64,000 nt of DNA from contig LNZR01000077.1 of the NCBI GenBank assembly GCA_002007365.1, positions 20,331 to 84,330 on the forward strand, written 5' to 3'. Every line of letters begins with the position of its first letter. The stretch's first letter is position 1. Position numbers and translations under genes: made by a program. The notes beneath the pieces are model-generated. The model did no database searches and was not told where the DNA came from. It saw nothing but the letters and a program-made list of their open reading frames with translations. Positions 46,195 to 56,316 of this stretch are shown piece by piece. Origin of the DNA: Epulopiscium sp. Nele67-Bin005. Lineage in GTDB: Bacteria > Bacillota > Clostridia > Lachnospirales > Cellulosilyticaceae.

Positions 46195-48114
46195 ATGGAT
46201 TTTATGCAGATAATTTTAGAAGAAAAAAATGCTAATAAAATAGAAAGTTTTAATGGAACTTTTCTTGATTATTTAAATATTGTATATCAAAATAAAGATA
46301 TTGTACAACTTTCTCACGAAAAAATGTATAAGCTATTAATTCAAGGAGAAGTTGATATAATCAAAACTGAAGAAGATTTAAGGCTAAGACGTATTTATGG
46401 AAATTCTATCTTAAAGAAGTATCCTGTTTTTAAAGATAAATTTTTTGGGATAGATGATACTTTGATGAAATTAGTTCAGTATTTTTATACAGCATCTATG
46501 GGTGGGGAAGAAGCACGCCAAATTCTCTACCTTGTAGGTCCTGTAGGTGCTGGAAAATCGTCTTTGGTAGATGCTTTAAAAAGTTTATTAGAAACATCAG
46601 ATGATATTTATTCACTAGAAGGTTGTCCGATGCAAGAAGAGCCGTTGCACCTTATTCCTTATAAAAGTCGTAAGCGTTTTGAAGAAATTTTGGGTGTACA
46701 AATTGAAGGGGAGCTTTGTCCTGTTTGTAGTTATAGATTGCAAAATGAGTTTAATGGAGATTATGAAAAATTTCCAGTTGAGCAAATTAAATTTTCTATA
46801 AAAGACAGAAAAGGGATAGGGGTTGTGCCTCCAGTAGATGCTAATAATCAAGATACTTCGGTATTAACTGGTTCAATTAACATTTCAAAAATGGACTTAT
46901 ACTCTGAAGATGACCCAAGAGTATTTTCTTTAAATGGAGCATTTAATGTTGCAAATAGAGGTATGATTGAGTTTATAGAAGTATTTAAAAATGATGCAGA
47001 ATATTTATACACAATGATTACAGCTACTCAAGAAAAATTAATTCCATCTCCTGCAAAAGGCTCTATGATTTATTTTGATGGAATAATAATTGCGCATTCT
47101 AATGAAACTGAATGGACGAGGTTTAGAACTGACAGTACTAATGAAGCTATTTTGGATAGAATTGTAAGGATAGATGTGCCTTATTGTTTGGAGTTAGATG
47201 AGGAAGTTAAAATTTACAAAAAGCATCTTAGTAAATCAAAATTCAGGCAACATATTGCACCTCATACGTTGGAAATGGTAGGTATGTTTGCAATTTTAAC
47301 TAGGCTATCACCTTCTACAAAAGTAGAACCTTTGACTAAACTCAAAATTTATAATGGTGAGGAAATTATAAATTATCACACAGAAACTAAAATTAATATT
47401 TATGAGCTTAAAGAAGAAGCACCTAGAGAAGGTATGAGTGGAATTTCTACACGATTTATTATGAAAGTTATTGATAATACGTTGGTTGAGGCATCATGTG
47501 ATTGTATTTGGGCAGTACAAATTTTAGAAAAACTTATACAAGAATTAAAACAGTTGCCAATATCAAATGAAACTAAAAAATATTATTTGTCGATTATCCA
47601 AGATGTTGTAAAACAAGAATATAATAGGATATTAGAAGAGGAAATTACAAAATCTTTTGTGTATAGTTTTAGAGAACAAGCTGAAACTTTATTCAATAAT
47701 TATTTGGATCATGCAGAAGCTTACACCAACAAAACTACAATTAAAGACTTTAGTTCAAATTTAGAATTTAAAGCTGATGAAAAATTTTTACGTTCTATAG
47801 AAGAACAAATTGGGGTTAATGAAGGGGCTGCTCGTGGATTTAGGCAAGATGTAACATCTTATATGTTTGCATTAATTCGTTCTGGGCAATCTATTAGTTA
47901 TAAATGTTATGAGCCATTGAAGGAAGCTATTGAAAAACGGCTGACTTCTTCAATTAAAGAGCTAACAAGGATAATAACTTCTAGCCATATTAGAAATAAT
48001 GAACAAGGCGAAAAGTACAATGTTATGATTGAGCAAATGAAACAAAGTGGTTATTGTGAACATTGTTGTGATAAAGTTTTGAATTATGCAACGTATAACC
48101 TTTGGAAGGACTAG
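46195..48114 (+). CDS. prkA: PrkA family serine protein kinase / AAA protein
   Basis: 639 residues. The N-terminal AAA domain has Walker A GPVGAGKSS at 115-123 and a DDPRVFSLNGAFNVANRG block, and the C-terminal PrkA domain follows. In Bacillus PrkA affects sporulation; the E. coli homologue YeaG acts in starvation responses. A GGAGGG site precedes the ATG. The next two genes follow after 3 and 0 bases, forming a tight three-gene operon. Confidence 0.93.
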   Translation: MDFMQIILEEKNANKIESFNGTFLDYLNIVYQNKDIVQLSHEKMYKLLIQGEVDIIKTEEDLRLRRIYGNSILKKYPVFKDKFFGIDDTLMKLVQYFYTASMGGEEARQILYLVGPVGAGKSSLVDALKSLLETSDDIYSLEGCPMQEEPLHLIPYKSRKRFEEILGVQIEGELCPVCSYRLQNEFNGDYEKFPVEQIKFSIKDRKGIGVVPPVDANNQDTSVLTGSINISKMDLYSEDDPRVFSLNGAFNVANRGMIEFIEVFKNDAEYLYTMITATQEKLIPSPAKGSMIYFDGIIIAHSNETEWTRFRTDSTNEAILDRIVRIDVPYCLELDEEVKIYKKHLSKSKFRQHIAPHTLEMVGMFAILTRLSPSTKVEPLTKLKIYNGEEIINYHTETKINIYELKEEAPREGMSGISTRFIMKVIDNTLVEASCDCIWAVQILEKLIQELKQLPISNETKKYYLSIIQDVVKQEYNRILEEEITKSFVYSFREQAETLFNNYLDHAEAYTNKTTIKDFSSNLEFKADEKFLRSIEEQIGVNEGAARGFRQDVTSYMFALIRSGQSISYKCYEPLKEAIEKRLTSSIKELTRIITSSHIRNNEQGEKYNVMIEQMKQSGYCEHCCDKVLNYATYNLWKD

Positions 48115-48117
48115 ACT

Positions 48118-49257
48118 ATGGCCACTTTCAAAAAATATGAAACAACAAACCATGATAGAGCGATTGAAGATAGACGACGACACAAAGAACTAATCGAGAA
48201 GAGTGTTAAAAATAATATTAGCCAAATAATTTCTGAAGAGAGTATCGTTGAGCAAGATGGCACACGTAAAATTAAAATTCCAATTCGTAGTTTGAATGAA
48301 TATTACTTTAAATATGGCTCTCAAAATGTAGGAATTTTATGTGGAGATGGCTCTCAAGTAAAAGGTAAACATCTTGAAAAGACTATAGTAAATAGTATCG
48401 AAAATGGAATTGGGACTAGTAAATCAGAAGATATTTTTGAGATAGATATAACTATTGATGATGCTATAGATATTTTGTTTGATAACTTTAATTTGCCGTA
48501 TTTTAATCATAAAAAATATGAAGAAATTAAGCTTGAGGAAGGTCTTAAACATCGGGGATTAAAACCAGCTGGAACAATGCGTCAGCTATCTAAAAAACAT
48601 ATGATGATTTCTAAAATTAAGCGCCAAAAATGTATGTCAAAAAGTGAGAGCCGAGTAACGTTTCATCGTAAAGATTTAGTTTATGTACGCACAAAGCCAA
48701 AGCAAAAACGACAATCTAACGCAGTTATTATTTGTATTATGGACAGTTCGGGGTCTATGGGATATACCAAAAAATATTTAGCTCGTAGTTTTTATTTCTT
48801 AATTTATCAATTTATAAAAATAAAATATGCTAACATAGAAATTATATTTATTTCGCATACTACTAGTGCTGAAGAGGTTAGTGAACAACAATTTTTTTAT
48901 AGAGGAGAAAATGGTGGCACTTGCATTAGCAGTGGTTATGAGAAGGCTCTTGAAATTATTAACGAAAAATATAAGCACTGGAATATATACACTTTTCATT
49001 GTAGTGATGGGGATAATTGGACTGAAGATAATGAAAAAGCAATTTTGTTAGCTAAGCAACTTTGCAACAAAAGCAATTTATTTAGTTATACAGAAATAAA
49101 AGGTATGAATAAATATCAAAATATCGCCAATCAATATATAAATCAACTTGAGAGTAATAATTTTGTTATTACAAAAATTGATAAAAAAGAAGATGTTTGG
49201 GAAGCATTTGCTAAAATACTTCAAGTTGAAAATTATATAGAAGGTGGTGGGAATTAA
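48118..49257 (+). CDS. yhbH: YhbH/DUF444 family protein with VWA domain
   Basis: 379 residues. The C-terminal half is a von Willebrand A domain with the MIDAS motif DSSGSMG beginning at Asp209. The N-terminal part (HDRAIEDRRRHKELIEKSVKNN) is typical of YhbH/YeaH. It is always found with PrkA and SpoVR homologues; its biochemical role is unsettled. Confidence 0.92.
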   Translation: MATFKKYETTNHDRAIEDRRRHKELIEKSVKNNISQIISEESIVEQDGTRKIKIPIRSLNEYYFKYGSQNVGILCGDGSQVKGKHLEKTIVNSIENGIGTSKSEDIFEIDITIDDAIDILFDNFNLPYFNHKKYEEIKLEEGLKHRGLKPAGTMRQLSKKHMMISKIKRQKCMSKSESRVTFHRKDLVYVRTKPKQKRQSNAVIICIMDSSGSMGYTKKYLARSFYFLIYQFIKIKYANIEIIFISHTTSAEEVSEQQFFYRGENGGTCISSGYEKALEIINEKYKHWNIYTFHCSDGDNWTEDNEKAILLAKQLCNKSNLFSYTEIKGMNKYQNIANQYINQLESNNFVITKIDKKEDVWEAFAKILQVENYIEGGGN

Positions 49258-50499
49258 ATGTATACTGTTGATGAATTATTTACTTATAGCGAACAAATTG
49301 AAGAACTTACTCAAAATCTAGGGTTTAATTGTTATCCTCAACATTTTGAATTAGTTGATTACGAAGATATGATTTGTTATGCCACATATTCAGGAATGCC
49401 TTCTCATTATCCCCATTGGAGTTTGGGTAAAATTTACGAAAAGTTAAAAACTTTATATAATTATAATTTAAGTGGTATACCGTATGAGATGGTTATAAAT
49501 AGCAATCCTTGTATTGCGTATTTGATAAAAGATAATTCGCTAACTATGCAAATATTGACAATGGCTCATGTTTATGGACATAATGATTTTTTTGCAAATA
49601 ATCAATATTTCACTCAAAATACTGATGCAAGTTTGAGTATTTCTATGTTTAAAAATCATACTAAACGAATTCGGAGCTATATTTATGCACCGAGTATTGG
49701 ATATGAAAAAGTTGAAAAATTTTTAGATGCTGTTCATTCTATAAAATATCAATGTACATTAAATCAATCTGAAAAGGATTTGCCAATATTTTTGAGAAAT
49801 TGGGCAAATTTAGAGGAATGGCAAAAAGATATTTTAGATATAGTAATTAAGCAAAATGTTTATTTTTTACCTCAAATTGAAACCAAAATTATTAATGAGG
49901 GCTGGGCTAGCTTTTGGCATTACTACATTTTAAATAATTTAAATTTGACGATGGATAAAATGTTTGAGTTTTTTAAAATTCATAATAACATTGTACGACC
50001 AACAATTAATTTAAATCCATACTTTTTAGGATACAAAATTTGGAGAGATGTGTATATAAATTGTGATGGAAATATTGAGCAGATGTTGGCAATTAGAGAA
50101 ATACATAAAGATAGTTCTTTTATTAGAAATTATCTTAGTTATGAAGTTTGTGATAGTGCTAATTTATATTCTTACAAAAATCAAGACAGAAATTATGTTA
50201 TTGGAGATGTGTCTAATAAAAATAATTGGCAAATAATTAGAGAACAATTAGCAAATAATGTTGGAATTAATGCTGTTCCTCATATTGAAGTTATAGACTT
50301 TACTAAAGATACTTTAAATTTATATCATGCTTGGGATAATAAAGAACTAGATTTATTGTACACTACTGAAACTTTGAAGCACATTCAAACTATTTGGGGT
50401 GGAAAAATTACATTAAAAACTCAGTTTTCTGGTATAAAAAGAAAAATTGTTTGCGATAGCGATAAAAAAGTATTTATTCAGAACGAGGAGTACTCATAA
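49258..50499 (+). CDS. spoVR: SpoVR family protein
   Basis: 413 residues. In Bacillus SpoVR is needed for normal spore cortex formation. Family blocks visible include HFELVDYEDMICYATYSGMPSHYPHWSLGK, AHVYGHNDFFANNQYF, IINEGWASFWHYYIL and NPYFLGYKIWRDV. The His/Glu pattern (HVYGHNDFF, EGWASFWHY) suggests a metal site. It starts at the base after the yhbH stop. Confidence 0.94.
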   Translation: MYTVDELFTYSEQIEELTQNLGFNCYPQHFELVDYEDMICYATYSGMPSHYPHWSLGKIYEKLKTLYNYNLSGIPYEMVINSNPCIAYLIKDNSLTMQILTMAHVYGHNDFFANNQYFTQNTDASLSISMFKNHTKRIRSYIYAPSIGYEKVEKFLDAVHSIKYQCTLNQSEKDLPIFLRNWANLEEWQKDILDIVIKQNVYFLPQIETKIINEGWASFWHYYILNNLNLTMDKMFEFFKIHNNIVRPTINLNPYFLGYKIWRDVYINCDGNIEQMLAIREIHKDSSFIRNYLSYEVCDSANLYSYKNQDRNYVIGDVSNKNNWQIIREQLANNVGINAVPHIEVIDFTKDTLNLYHAWDNKELDLLYTTETLKHIQTIWGGKITLKTQFSGIKRKIVCDSDKKVFIQNEEYS

Positions 50500-50592
50500 C
50501 GGGTATCTCCTTTTATTATTTTTGCATTAACTATAGAATTAATATGGCAGATAGAGTATAATAATGGAAAATTAACAAATATGGAGGCTAAA

Positions 50593-52002
50593 ATGAGCGA
50601 AAGAAAAGTAGTAACAGTTACAACAGCTGAGGCAAAAAGACAAAATGATATAATGCTGGAGCTTGCACAACATTTACAAGATAAGGAGCTAAAATATTGG
50701 CTACAAACTTTTGGTTGTCAAATGAATGCCCACGATTCTGAAAAAATCGAAGGTATGTTAAAAAAGATGGGCTATGTAAAAGCTAATAGTGAAAATGAAG
50801 CAGATTTTATTTTGTATAATACTTGCTGTGTGCGAGAAAATGCAGAACTAAAAATTTTTGGGAAACTTGGCCATTTAAAATCGAGGAAACGAAAAAATCC
50901 GAATTTGATGATTGCACTTTGTGGCTGTATGATGCAACAAGATATTGTTTTAGATACACTAAAGAAAAAATATAATTTTGTGGATATGATTTTTGGGACA
51001 TACAATATTTATAAATTACCAGAATTATTACAAACACGTTTTGAAACTCAAGAAAATGTTATTGATATTTGGGAGAAGCATGAGCATATTGTAGAGGATT
51101 TGCCAAGTATTCGTAAGCATAATTTTAAATCATGCGTTAATATTATGTACGGGTGCAATAACTTCTGCACATACTGCATAGTACCTTATGTTAGAGGGCG
51201 TGAACGTAGTCGAGAATTAAATGATATCCTTGATGATATTAAAAAATTAGTTAATGATGGAGTAGTGGAAATCATGCTCCTTGGTCAAAATGTAAATTCT
51301 TATGGAAAAACTTTAACTCCACCATTAAATTTTGCAAATCTACTTGAACACGTGGCTCAAATTGAAGGGCTGAAGAGAGTTAGATTTATGACTTCTCACC
51401 CCAAAGATTTGAGTGATGAATTAATTGAAGTAATGGCAAAATATCCAACTATTTGCGACAATTTACATCTTCCATTTCAATCAGGAAGTAGCAAAGTTTT
51501 AAAAACTATGAACAGGGGATATACTAAAGAAGATTATTTAGAACTAGTGTCTAAAATTAAACTTGCAATCCCTCATATTACGTTAACTTCGGATATTATC
51601 GTAGGATTTCCAGATGAAACCGAAGAAGATTTTGAACACACATTAGACGTTGTAAAAGAAGTCGAGTTTATTAGTGCGTTCACATTTATTTATTCAAAAC
51701 GTACTGGAACACCTGCTGCCACAATGAATGGACAAGTTGATGAAACCGTTGTAAAGGATAGATTTAACCGATTAATTGCTACACTCGATCCAATTTCAGC
51801 TCGTATTATGAATAGCCAAATTGGTAAAACTGAAACAATTTTAGTTGAAGAAATTAGCAAAAATGGTAACAATATTTATAGTGGACGAACTGATGCAGGA
51901 ATTTTAGTTCATGTTGAACTTCCAGAAAATAAAATAGGACAATTCGTTGATGTAAAAATTACAAGTGCTAAAACGCATTATTTAAATGGTGAATTAATTT
52001 AA
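50593..52002 (+). CDS. miaB: tRNA-2-methylthio-N6-dimethylallyladenosine synthase MiaB
   Basis: 469-residue radical SAM methylthiotransferase acting on i6A37 of tRNA. The UPF0004 domain begins [22 protein letters not shown], the SAM cluster CNNFCTYC has Cys188, Cys192 and Cys195, then [12 protein letters not shown], and the C-terminus is a TRAM domain. I chose the ATG at 50593 because GGAGG lies six bases upstream; the in-frame ATG at 50581 overlaps that site. It begins the miaB-mutS-mutL order common in Firmicutes. Confidence 0.95.
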   Translation: MSERKVVTVTTAEAKRQNDIMLELAQHLQDKELKYWLQTFGCQMNAHDSEKIEGMLKKMGYVKANSENEADFILYNTCCVRENAELKIFGKLGHLKSRKRKNPNLMIALCGCMMQQDIVLDTLKKKYNFVDMIFGTYNIYKLPELLQTRFETQENVIDIWEKHEHIVEDLPSIRKHNFKSCVNIMYGCNNFCTYCIVPYVRGRERSRELNDILDDIKKLVNDGVVEIMLLGQNVNSYGKTLTPPLNFANLLEHVAQIEGLKRVRFMTSHPKDLSDELIEVMAKYPTICDNLHLPFQSGSSKVLKTMNRGYTKEDYLELVSKIKLAIPHITLTSDIIVGFPDETEEDFEHTLDVVKEVEFISAFTFIYSKRTGTPAATMNGQVDETVVKDRFNRLIATLDPISARIMNSQIGKTETILVEEISKNGNNIYSGRTDAGILVHVELPENKIGQFVDVKITSAKTHYLNGELI

Positions 52003-52016
52003 GGAATGGTGAAAAG

Positions 52017-52115
52017 ATGGCTTTAACTGCAATGATGACGCAATATTTAGAAATAAAAGAACGTTATAAAAATGAAATTGTAATGTTTAGACTAGGTGAT
52101 TTTTACGAAATGTTT
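52017..52115 (+). CDS. mutS: mutS exon 1 (MutS N-terminal 33 residues)
   Basis: Encodes [17 protein letters not shown]...RLGDFYEMF, the start of the MutS mismatch-binding domain, 14 bases after the miaB stop. The frame is cut after the TTT codon by the intron beginning GTGCG. Joined to the exon at 53845 it reads GDFYEMF-FDDALVV, matching the family pattern EMFFEDA. Splicing is therefore needed for a full MutS of 855 residues. Confidence 0.9.
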
Positions 52116-52626
52116 GTGCGTCTGTAAAGGTATAATAATAAATGGGTGGATTGCAACACCCCAAAGGTCAACACAACTACCTTTGTTACTAATGACCTTA
52201 TCCCAAAGCGAAAGTGGAGGGGGAGTGTAGCATGGTCATAAAGCTATAAGTTGACTAGTGGCAAAGTTAATACTAAATAGCAAAGTAATATTTATAAATA
52301 AGGATAAATGCTAAACTGCGTGAAGGATAAACTATGGCGAGTTATCGTACTCCTTGCCGAAAGCCATTGATACGGCAAGTGTTTTTGGTTAATAGTATAA
52401 AAACATTATTATTAACTTGTGTTCAAAAACAGCTTTGTGTATAAGTTGAAAGTCCTATCCGAAATTATAAGCAATGTTAATATTATACTAAACAGAGATT
52501 GCCTAAGTCACTGTTGTGATATGGTAACGGAATTCTCGTAGTAGTCTGAGTTTGGGAAAGCCAAATACATGGCGAAGGGGAATAGTTTATCAGTCAAATA
52601 CGAAATAGGAAGGTGCGTGAGGCACT

Positions 52627-53769
52627 ATGAGAAGTCCCAAATTAGTATTGGACAGTTTAACCAAGATGTCATTAAAACCAAATTATCAATTTGAAAGATT
52701 ATATCGCAATTTTTATAATGAACAATTTTATAATAATTGCGATGTTGAAAATTTAATTAATTTAATTAAAACAGAAAAGTACCAGCCTCAAAAACTTGTT
52801 TCTAATTCCAAAAACATACAGGAGCAAGATAATTTAGTAGTAAATATTTTGGTGCAAATTTTGGAGGCAATTTATAAAAATAAATTTATAAATCAGAACT
52901 CCAATCCTCATATAGCTTTATTAAAGTGTGAAGGTGTTCAAAATATAAATTATTTTATTAATGCTGAAGTGTTAAATTTTAACGTTGATACACTAATGAA
53001 AATTTTAGGGTACACTATTAACGATAAAAAATTTTTAAATTTAATCAGAAAATTTTTGAAAGCAGGATATTTAGATTGTGTTGCATATGACAAAACTTAT
53101 TCTGGAACTCCTATTCGAGGCAAATTGGGAAATTTATTAACTGAGATATATCTATTAGAGTATGATAAGTTTATTATGAGCAACAAAAATATATTTTATG
53201 TAAGATATAAAAATAAATTGTTAATAGGTTGTCCTCATAATAAAATTGAAATTCCTTTTATAAAGGAAGAAACTCATAATTTTTACAAGGAAATTCAAAT
53301 AATTTCTTCAACTTACAAAGAAACTTGGTTTTTGAATTATAAAATAAAAGTTATAGATGGGAAAACTAAATTGTTTATTCCACGCAAGATATGGGTAGAT
53401 TTTTTGAAAAAATATGGTGCATTGAATATAGAAAATACTAAGTGGATTTCATATCATCGACCTTATTTAAAGGACGCTTCTGATTTGGAGATTTTCACTC
53501 AATATAATAAGGAAATTACTAAGTTATATACTTATTATAGGTTGGCATATAACGTTTCTGTTTTAAATAAATTTAATTATATTATGAAATATAGTTGTGC
53601 AAAAACTTTGGCTAACAAATATAAATCTTCTGTTAGAAAAATATTAACTAAATATAGCGTGGAAGGAAATTTTGCGCTTATAACTGAAGATGGAGTTTAT
53701 TATTTTTATAACCAAGGATTTAAAACTAACTTAAAAATTGACTATAAGTATAATGATAGATTGTGTTAA
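52627..53769 (+). CDS. Group II intron maturase with inactive reverse transcriptase
   Basis: 380 residues, against about 560-600 for active intron proteins. The N-terminus (MRSPKLVLDSLTKMS...FERLYRNFYN) and domain X (HRPYLKDASDLEIFTQYNKEI...YYRLAYN...CAKTLANKYKSS) match intron-encoded proteins. The RT part is shortened and its catalytic residues are gone: YADDF reads YKNKL, the first Asp region (usually GDIKGFFDNI) reads AEVLNFNVDT, and GTPQGxxxSPxL reads GTPIRGKLGNLL. No endonuclease domain follows. Inference: splicing help is kept and mobility is lost. Start context GTGAGGCACTATG is typical. Confidence 0.88.
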   Translation: MRSPKLVLDSLTKMSLKPNYQFERLYRNFYNEQFYNNCDVENLINLIKTEKYQPQKLVSNSKNIQEQDNLVVNILVQILEAIYKNKFINQNSNPHIALLKCEGVQNINYFINAEVLNFNVDTLMKILGYTINDKKFLNLIRKFLKAGYLDCVAYDKTYSGTPIRGKLGNLLTEIYLLEYDKFIMSNKNIFYVRYKNKLLIGCPHNKIEIPFIKEETHNFYKEIQIISSTYKETWFLNYKIKVIDGKTKLFIPRKIWVDFLKKYGALNIENTKWISYHRPYLKDASDLEIFTQYNKEITKLYTYYRLAYNVSVLNKFNYIMKYSCAKTLANKYKSSVRKILTKYSVEGNFALITEDGVYYFYNQGFKTNLKIDYKYNDRLC

Positions 53770-53780
53770 AGATAAATGGT

Positions 53781-53814
53781 GAGCCGTATACGCTGAGAGG
53801 TGTACGTACGGTTC
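53781..53814 (+). ncRNA. Group II intron domain V
   Basis: 34 bases, GAGCCGTATACG paired with CGTACGGTTC through a bulged hairpin with tetraloop-like GAGA, the catalytic core of the ribozyme. Its conservation suggests the RNA is still active. Confidence 0.85.
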
Positions 53815-53844
53815 TGGAGGAGAGTGCAAAAGTGCTTATCCTAC

Positions 53845-56313
53845 TTTGATGATGCCCTAGTTGTGACAAAAGAATTAGAAATAGCCTTGACAGGTAGAGA
53901 ATGTGGACTTCCTGAGAAAGCCCCAATGTGTGGAGTGCCACACCATTCGGCAGAAAATTATATTGCAAGGTTAATTGAGAAAGGTTACAAAGTAGCAATT
54001 TGTGAGCAGATAGAAGAAGCTAGTAAGGCTAAAGGGCTTGTAAAACGTGATGTTGTAAGGGTTATAACTCCAGGAACAACTTTGGACAGCAATACATTAC
54101 AAGCAGAAAAAAATAATTATATTGCAGTAGTAGTATATGTTCAGGAGCAATACGGATTTAGTTTTTGTGATGTGAGTACAGGTGAATGGAGTGCTACAAG
54201 ATTTGAAAAAAAGGCAAGTTTCAAAAAGGCTATAGATGAAATTACAAAATTTATGCCTGTAGAATGCTTGATTAGTGACAACTTAAAGTCAAGTGAGATT
54301 GCTAAATTTTTAAAAACGCAATGTCAATGTCTAGTAGAAATAATTCCAAATAATATTTTAGACAGTAGTTTTAGTGAGTCATTACTCAAAAATCATTTTA
54401 ATTTGTTGGGCATTGATGGAATTGGGTTGCAAGTTGGAAAAAGTGATACTCTTGCAGTTTCAACTCTTCTAAATTATTTAAAGGAAACTCAAAAAAATAC
54501 CTTATCTCATCTACAAAAAATTGAAATTTACAACACTGAAGCATATATGGTTCTTGATAATGCAACTCGAAGAAATTTGGAAATTTGTGAAACTTTGCGA
54601 GAAAAAAAGCGTAAAGGCTCATTGTTGTGGATTTTAGATGAAACAAAAACAGCTATGGGGGCTAGATATTTAAAAAAATGTATCGACCAGCCATTAGTAA
54701 ATTTAGATGAAATTAATGAAAGATTAGATGCTATTGAAGAATTAGTTAGAAATATATTTTTGCAGGATGATTTAAAAGAGGCTCTCAAAAAGATTTATGA
54801 TATTGAGCGTTTAGTAAGTAAAATTGCCCATGGCTCTTGTAATGCCAAGGAATTGACGACTTTAAAATTTTCAATTGCAAAGCTACCTGATATTTATGGG
54901 ATATTAAAAAATTTAAATGCTAATATATTTAAATTAATGTATAGTAATTGGGATACAATGGAAGATGTCTATACTTTGATTGATGATGCAATTTTGGAGG
55001 ATACTCCACTTTCTGTACGAGAGGGAGGCCTAATTAAAATTGGTTATAATGAGGAAATTGATCGTTTAAAGCAAATTAAAGAAAAAGGAGCTTCTTGGCT
55101 ACGTGATATTGAGGCAAAAGAGCGTCAAAAAACTGGTATCAAAAATCTTAAAATTAAGTACAATAAAGTTTTTGGATATTTTTTGGAAGTTACACACACT
55201 AATGCTCACCTTGTTCCTGAATATTTTATAAGAAAGCAAACTTTAGCTTCTTGTGAAAGATATATTACTGAAGAATTAAAAACTATAGAAGAAGATATTT
55301 TAGGTGCTGATGAGAAACTAGTTCAGCTGGAATATCAAATTTTCTCCCAAATTAGGGAACATATTAAAGAACATTCAGAGCGATTATTAAATATTTCTCA
55401 TAATATTGCAAAATTGGATATGTTATGTTCACTATCAAGTGTCGCAATTAAAAATCACTATGTCCGTCCAAAAGTTCATGATGGAGATACTATAGATATT
55501 AAAGAAGGCCGTCACCCAGTTATTGAAAATATGATGAATTCACACAATTTTATTGCAAATGACACATATTTAAATGAAACAACTGACCAACTTCTTCTTA
55601 TTACAGGGCCCAACATGGCAGGAAAATCAACGGTTATGCGTCAAGTTGCACTGATAGTTTTGATGGCTCAAATTGGTTCTTTTGTACCAGCTAATTATGC
55701 AAATATTGGAATTGTTGATAGAATTTTTACACGAGTTGGAGCTTCTGATGATTTAGCTTCTGGACAAAGTACTTTTATGGTTGAGATGATGGAGGTTGCT
55801 AATATTTTGCATCATGCTACTTCAAAAAGTTTGCTTATTTTAGATGAAATTGGACGTGGGACGAGTACTATAGATGGATTAAGTATAGCTTGGTCTATAA
55901 TTGAGCATTTGGTTAATAATATTAAAGCGAAAACTATGTTTGCAACCCACTATCATGAATTAACTATGTTATCAGAACAATTTTTATCAATTAAAAATTA
56001 TTGTGTGTCAGTTAAAGAAGTGGGTGAAGATATAATTTTCCTTCATAAAATTGTGAGTGGAAACGGAGATAAAAGTTATGGTATACAGGTAGCTAAACTT
56101 GCAGGAGTGCCTATAACAATTTTGCACCGAGCTAAAGAAATTATGGTGGAAGTTGCTGAAAAAACGCCTCAAACTACTTTTGTAGAGCCAAAACAAATTG
56201 TGGAAGAAATTCACCCAGCCATTGAAAAACTTGAAGATTTAAATGTTATGGAGCTAACTCCGATGCAAGCTTTGGAGGTGCTTGATAAACTACAAAAATT
56301 GGTGAGAGGTTAA
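53845..56313 (+). CDS. mutS: mutS exon 2 (DNA mismatch repair ATPase)
   Basis: 822 residues continuing MutS from FDDALVVTKELEIALTGRECG. The connector, lever and clamp domains follow, and the ATPase has Walker A GPNMAGKST, Walker B LLILDEIGRGTST and FATHYHEL. MutS binds mismatches and recruits MutL. The C-terminus (MELTPMQALEVLDKLQKL) is the usual one. Exon 1 and exon 2 together give a normal MutS. A start codon for exon 2 alone is not apparent, so expression depends on intron splicing. mutL starts four bases after the stop. Confidence 0.95.
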   Translation, partial: FDDALVVTKELEIALTGRECGLPEKAPMCGVPHHSAENYIARLIEKGYKVAICEQIEEASKAKGLVKRDVVRVITPGTTLDSNTLQAEKNNYIAVVVYVQEQYGFSFCDVSTGEWSATRFEKKASFKKAIDEITKFMPVECLISDNLKSSEIAKFLKTQCQCLVEIIPNNILDSSFSESLLKNHFNLLGIDGIGLQVGKSDTLAVSTLLNYLKETQKNTLSHLQKIEIYNTEAYMVLDNATRRNLEICETLREKKRKGSLLWILDETKTAMGARYLKKCIDQPLVNLDEINERLDAIEELVRNIFLQDDLKEALKKIYDIERLVSKIAHGSCNAKELTTLKFSIAKLPDIYGILKNLNANIFKLMYSNWDTMEDVYTLIDDAILEDTPLSVREGGLIKIGYNEEIDRLKQIKEKGASWLRDIEAKERQKTGIKNLKIKYNKVFGYFLEVTHTNAHLVPEYFIRKQTLASCERYITEELKTIEEDILGADEKLVQLEYQIFSQIREHIKEHSERLLNISHNIAKLDMLCSLSSVAIKNHYVRPKVHDGDTIDIKEGRHPVIENMMNSHNFIANDTYLNETTDQLLLITGPNMAGKSTVMRQVALIVLMAQIGSFVPANYANIGIVDRIFTRVGASDDLASGQSTFMVEMMEVANILHHATSKSLLILDEIGRGTSTIDGLSIAWSIIEHLVNNIKAKTMFATHYHELTMLSEQFLSIKNYCVSVKEVGEDIIFLHKIVSGNGDKSYGIQVAKLAGVPITILHRAKEIMVEVAEKTPQTTFVEPKQIVEEIHPAIEKLEDLNVMELTPMQALEVLDKLQKLVRG

Positions 56314-56316
56314 ACT

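Larger units (their letters stand above)
52116..53844 (+). mobile_element. Group II intron inserted in mutS
   Basis: 1729 bases beginning GTGCG and ending CCTAC, as expected for group II introns. Domain V is at 53781-53814 (GAGCCGTATACG...CGTACGGTTC, with the AGC triad), and domain VI follows with a candidate bulged A. Domains I-III fill 52116-52620. AAAACATT (about 52398-52405) could serve as EBS1 against the last bases of exon 1 (AAATGTTT). The open frame in domain IV encodes a degenerate maturase. It is in the sense direction and restores the mutS frame when removed. Confidence 0.93.

Noticed and set aside
53268-53290. Another copy of TATAAAGGAAGAAACTC inside the intron ORF
   Set aside because: It encodes IKEETH in frame, and similar GAAGAAACT codon strings occur in other genes (for example near 43580 and 58577), so coincidence is likely.
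52017-53844. mutS broken by insertion (pseudogene)
   Set aside because: The interrupting DNA has group II boundaries and domain V, and its exact removal restores the MutS consensus, so splicing is the better reading.
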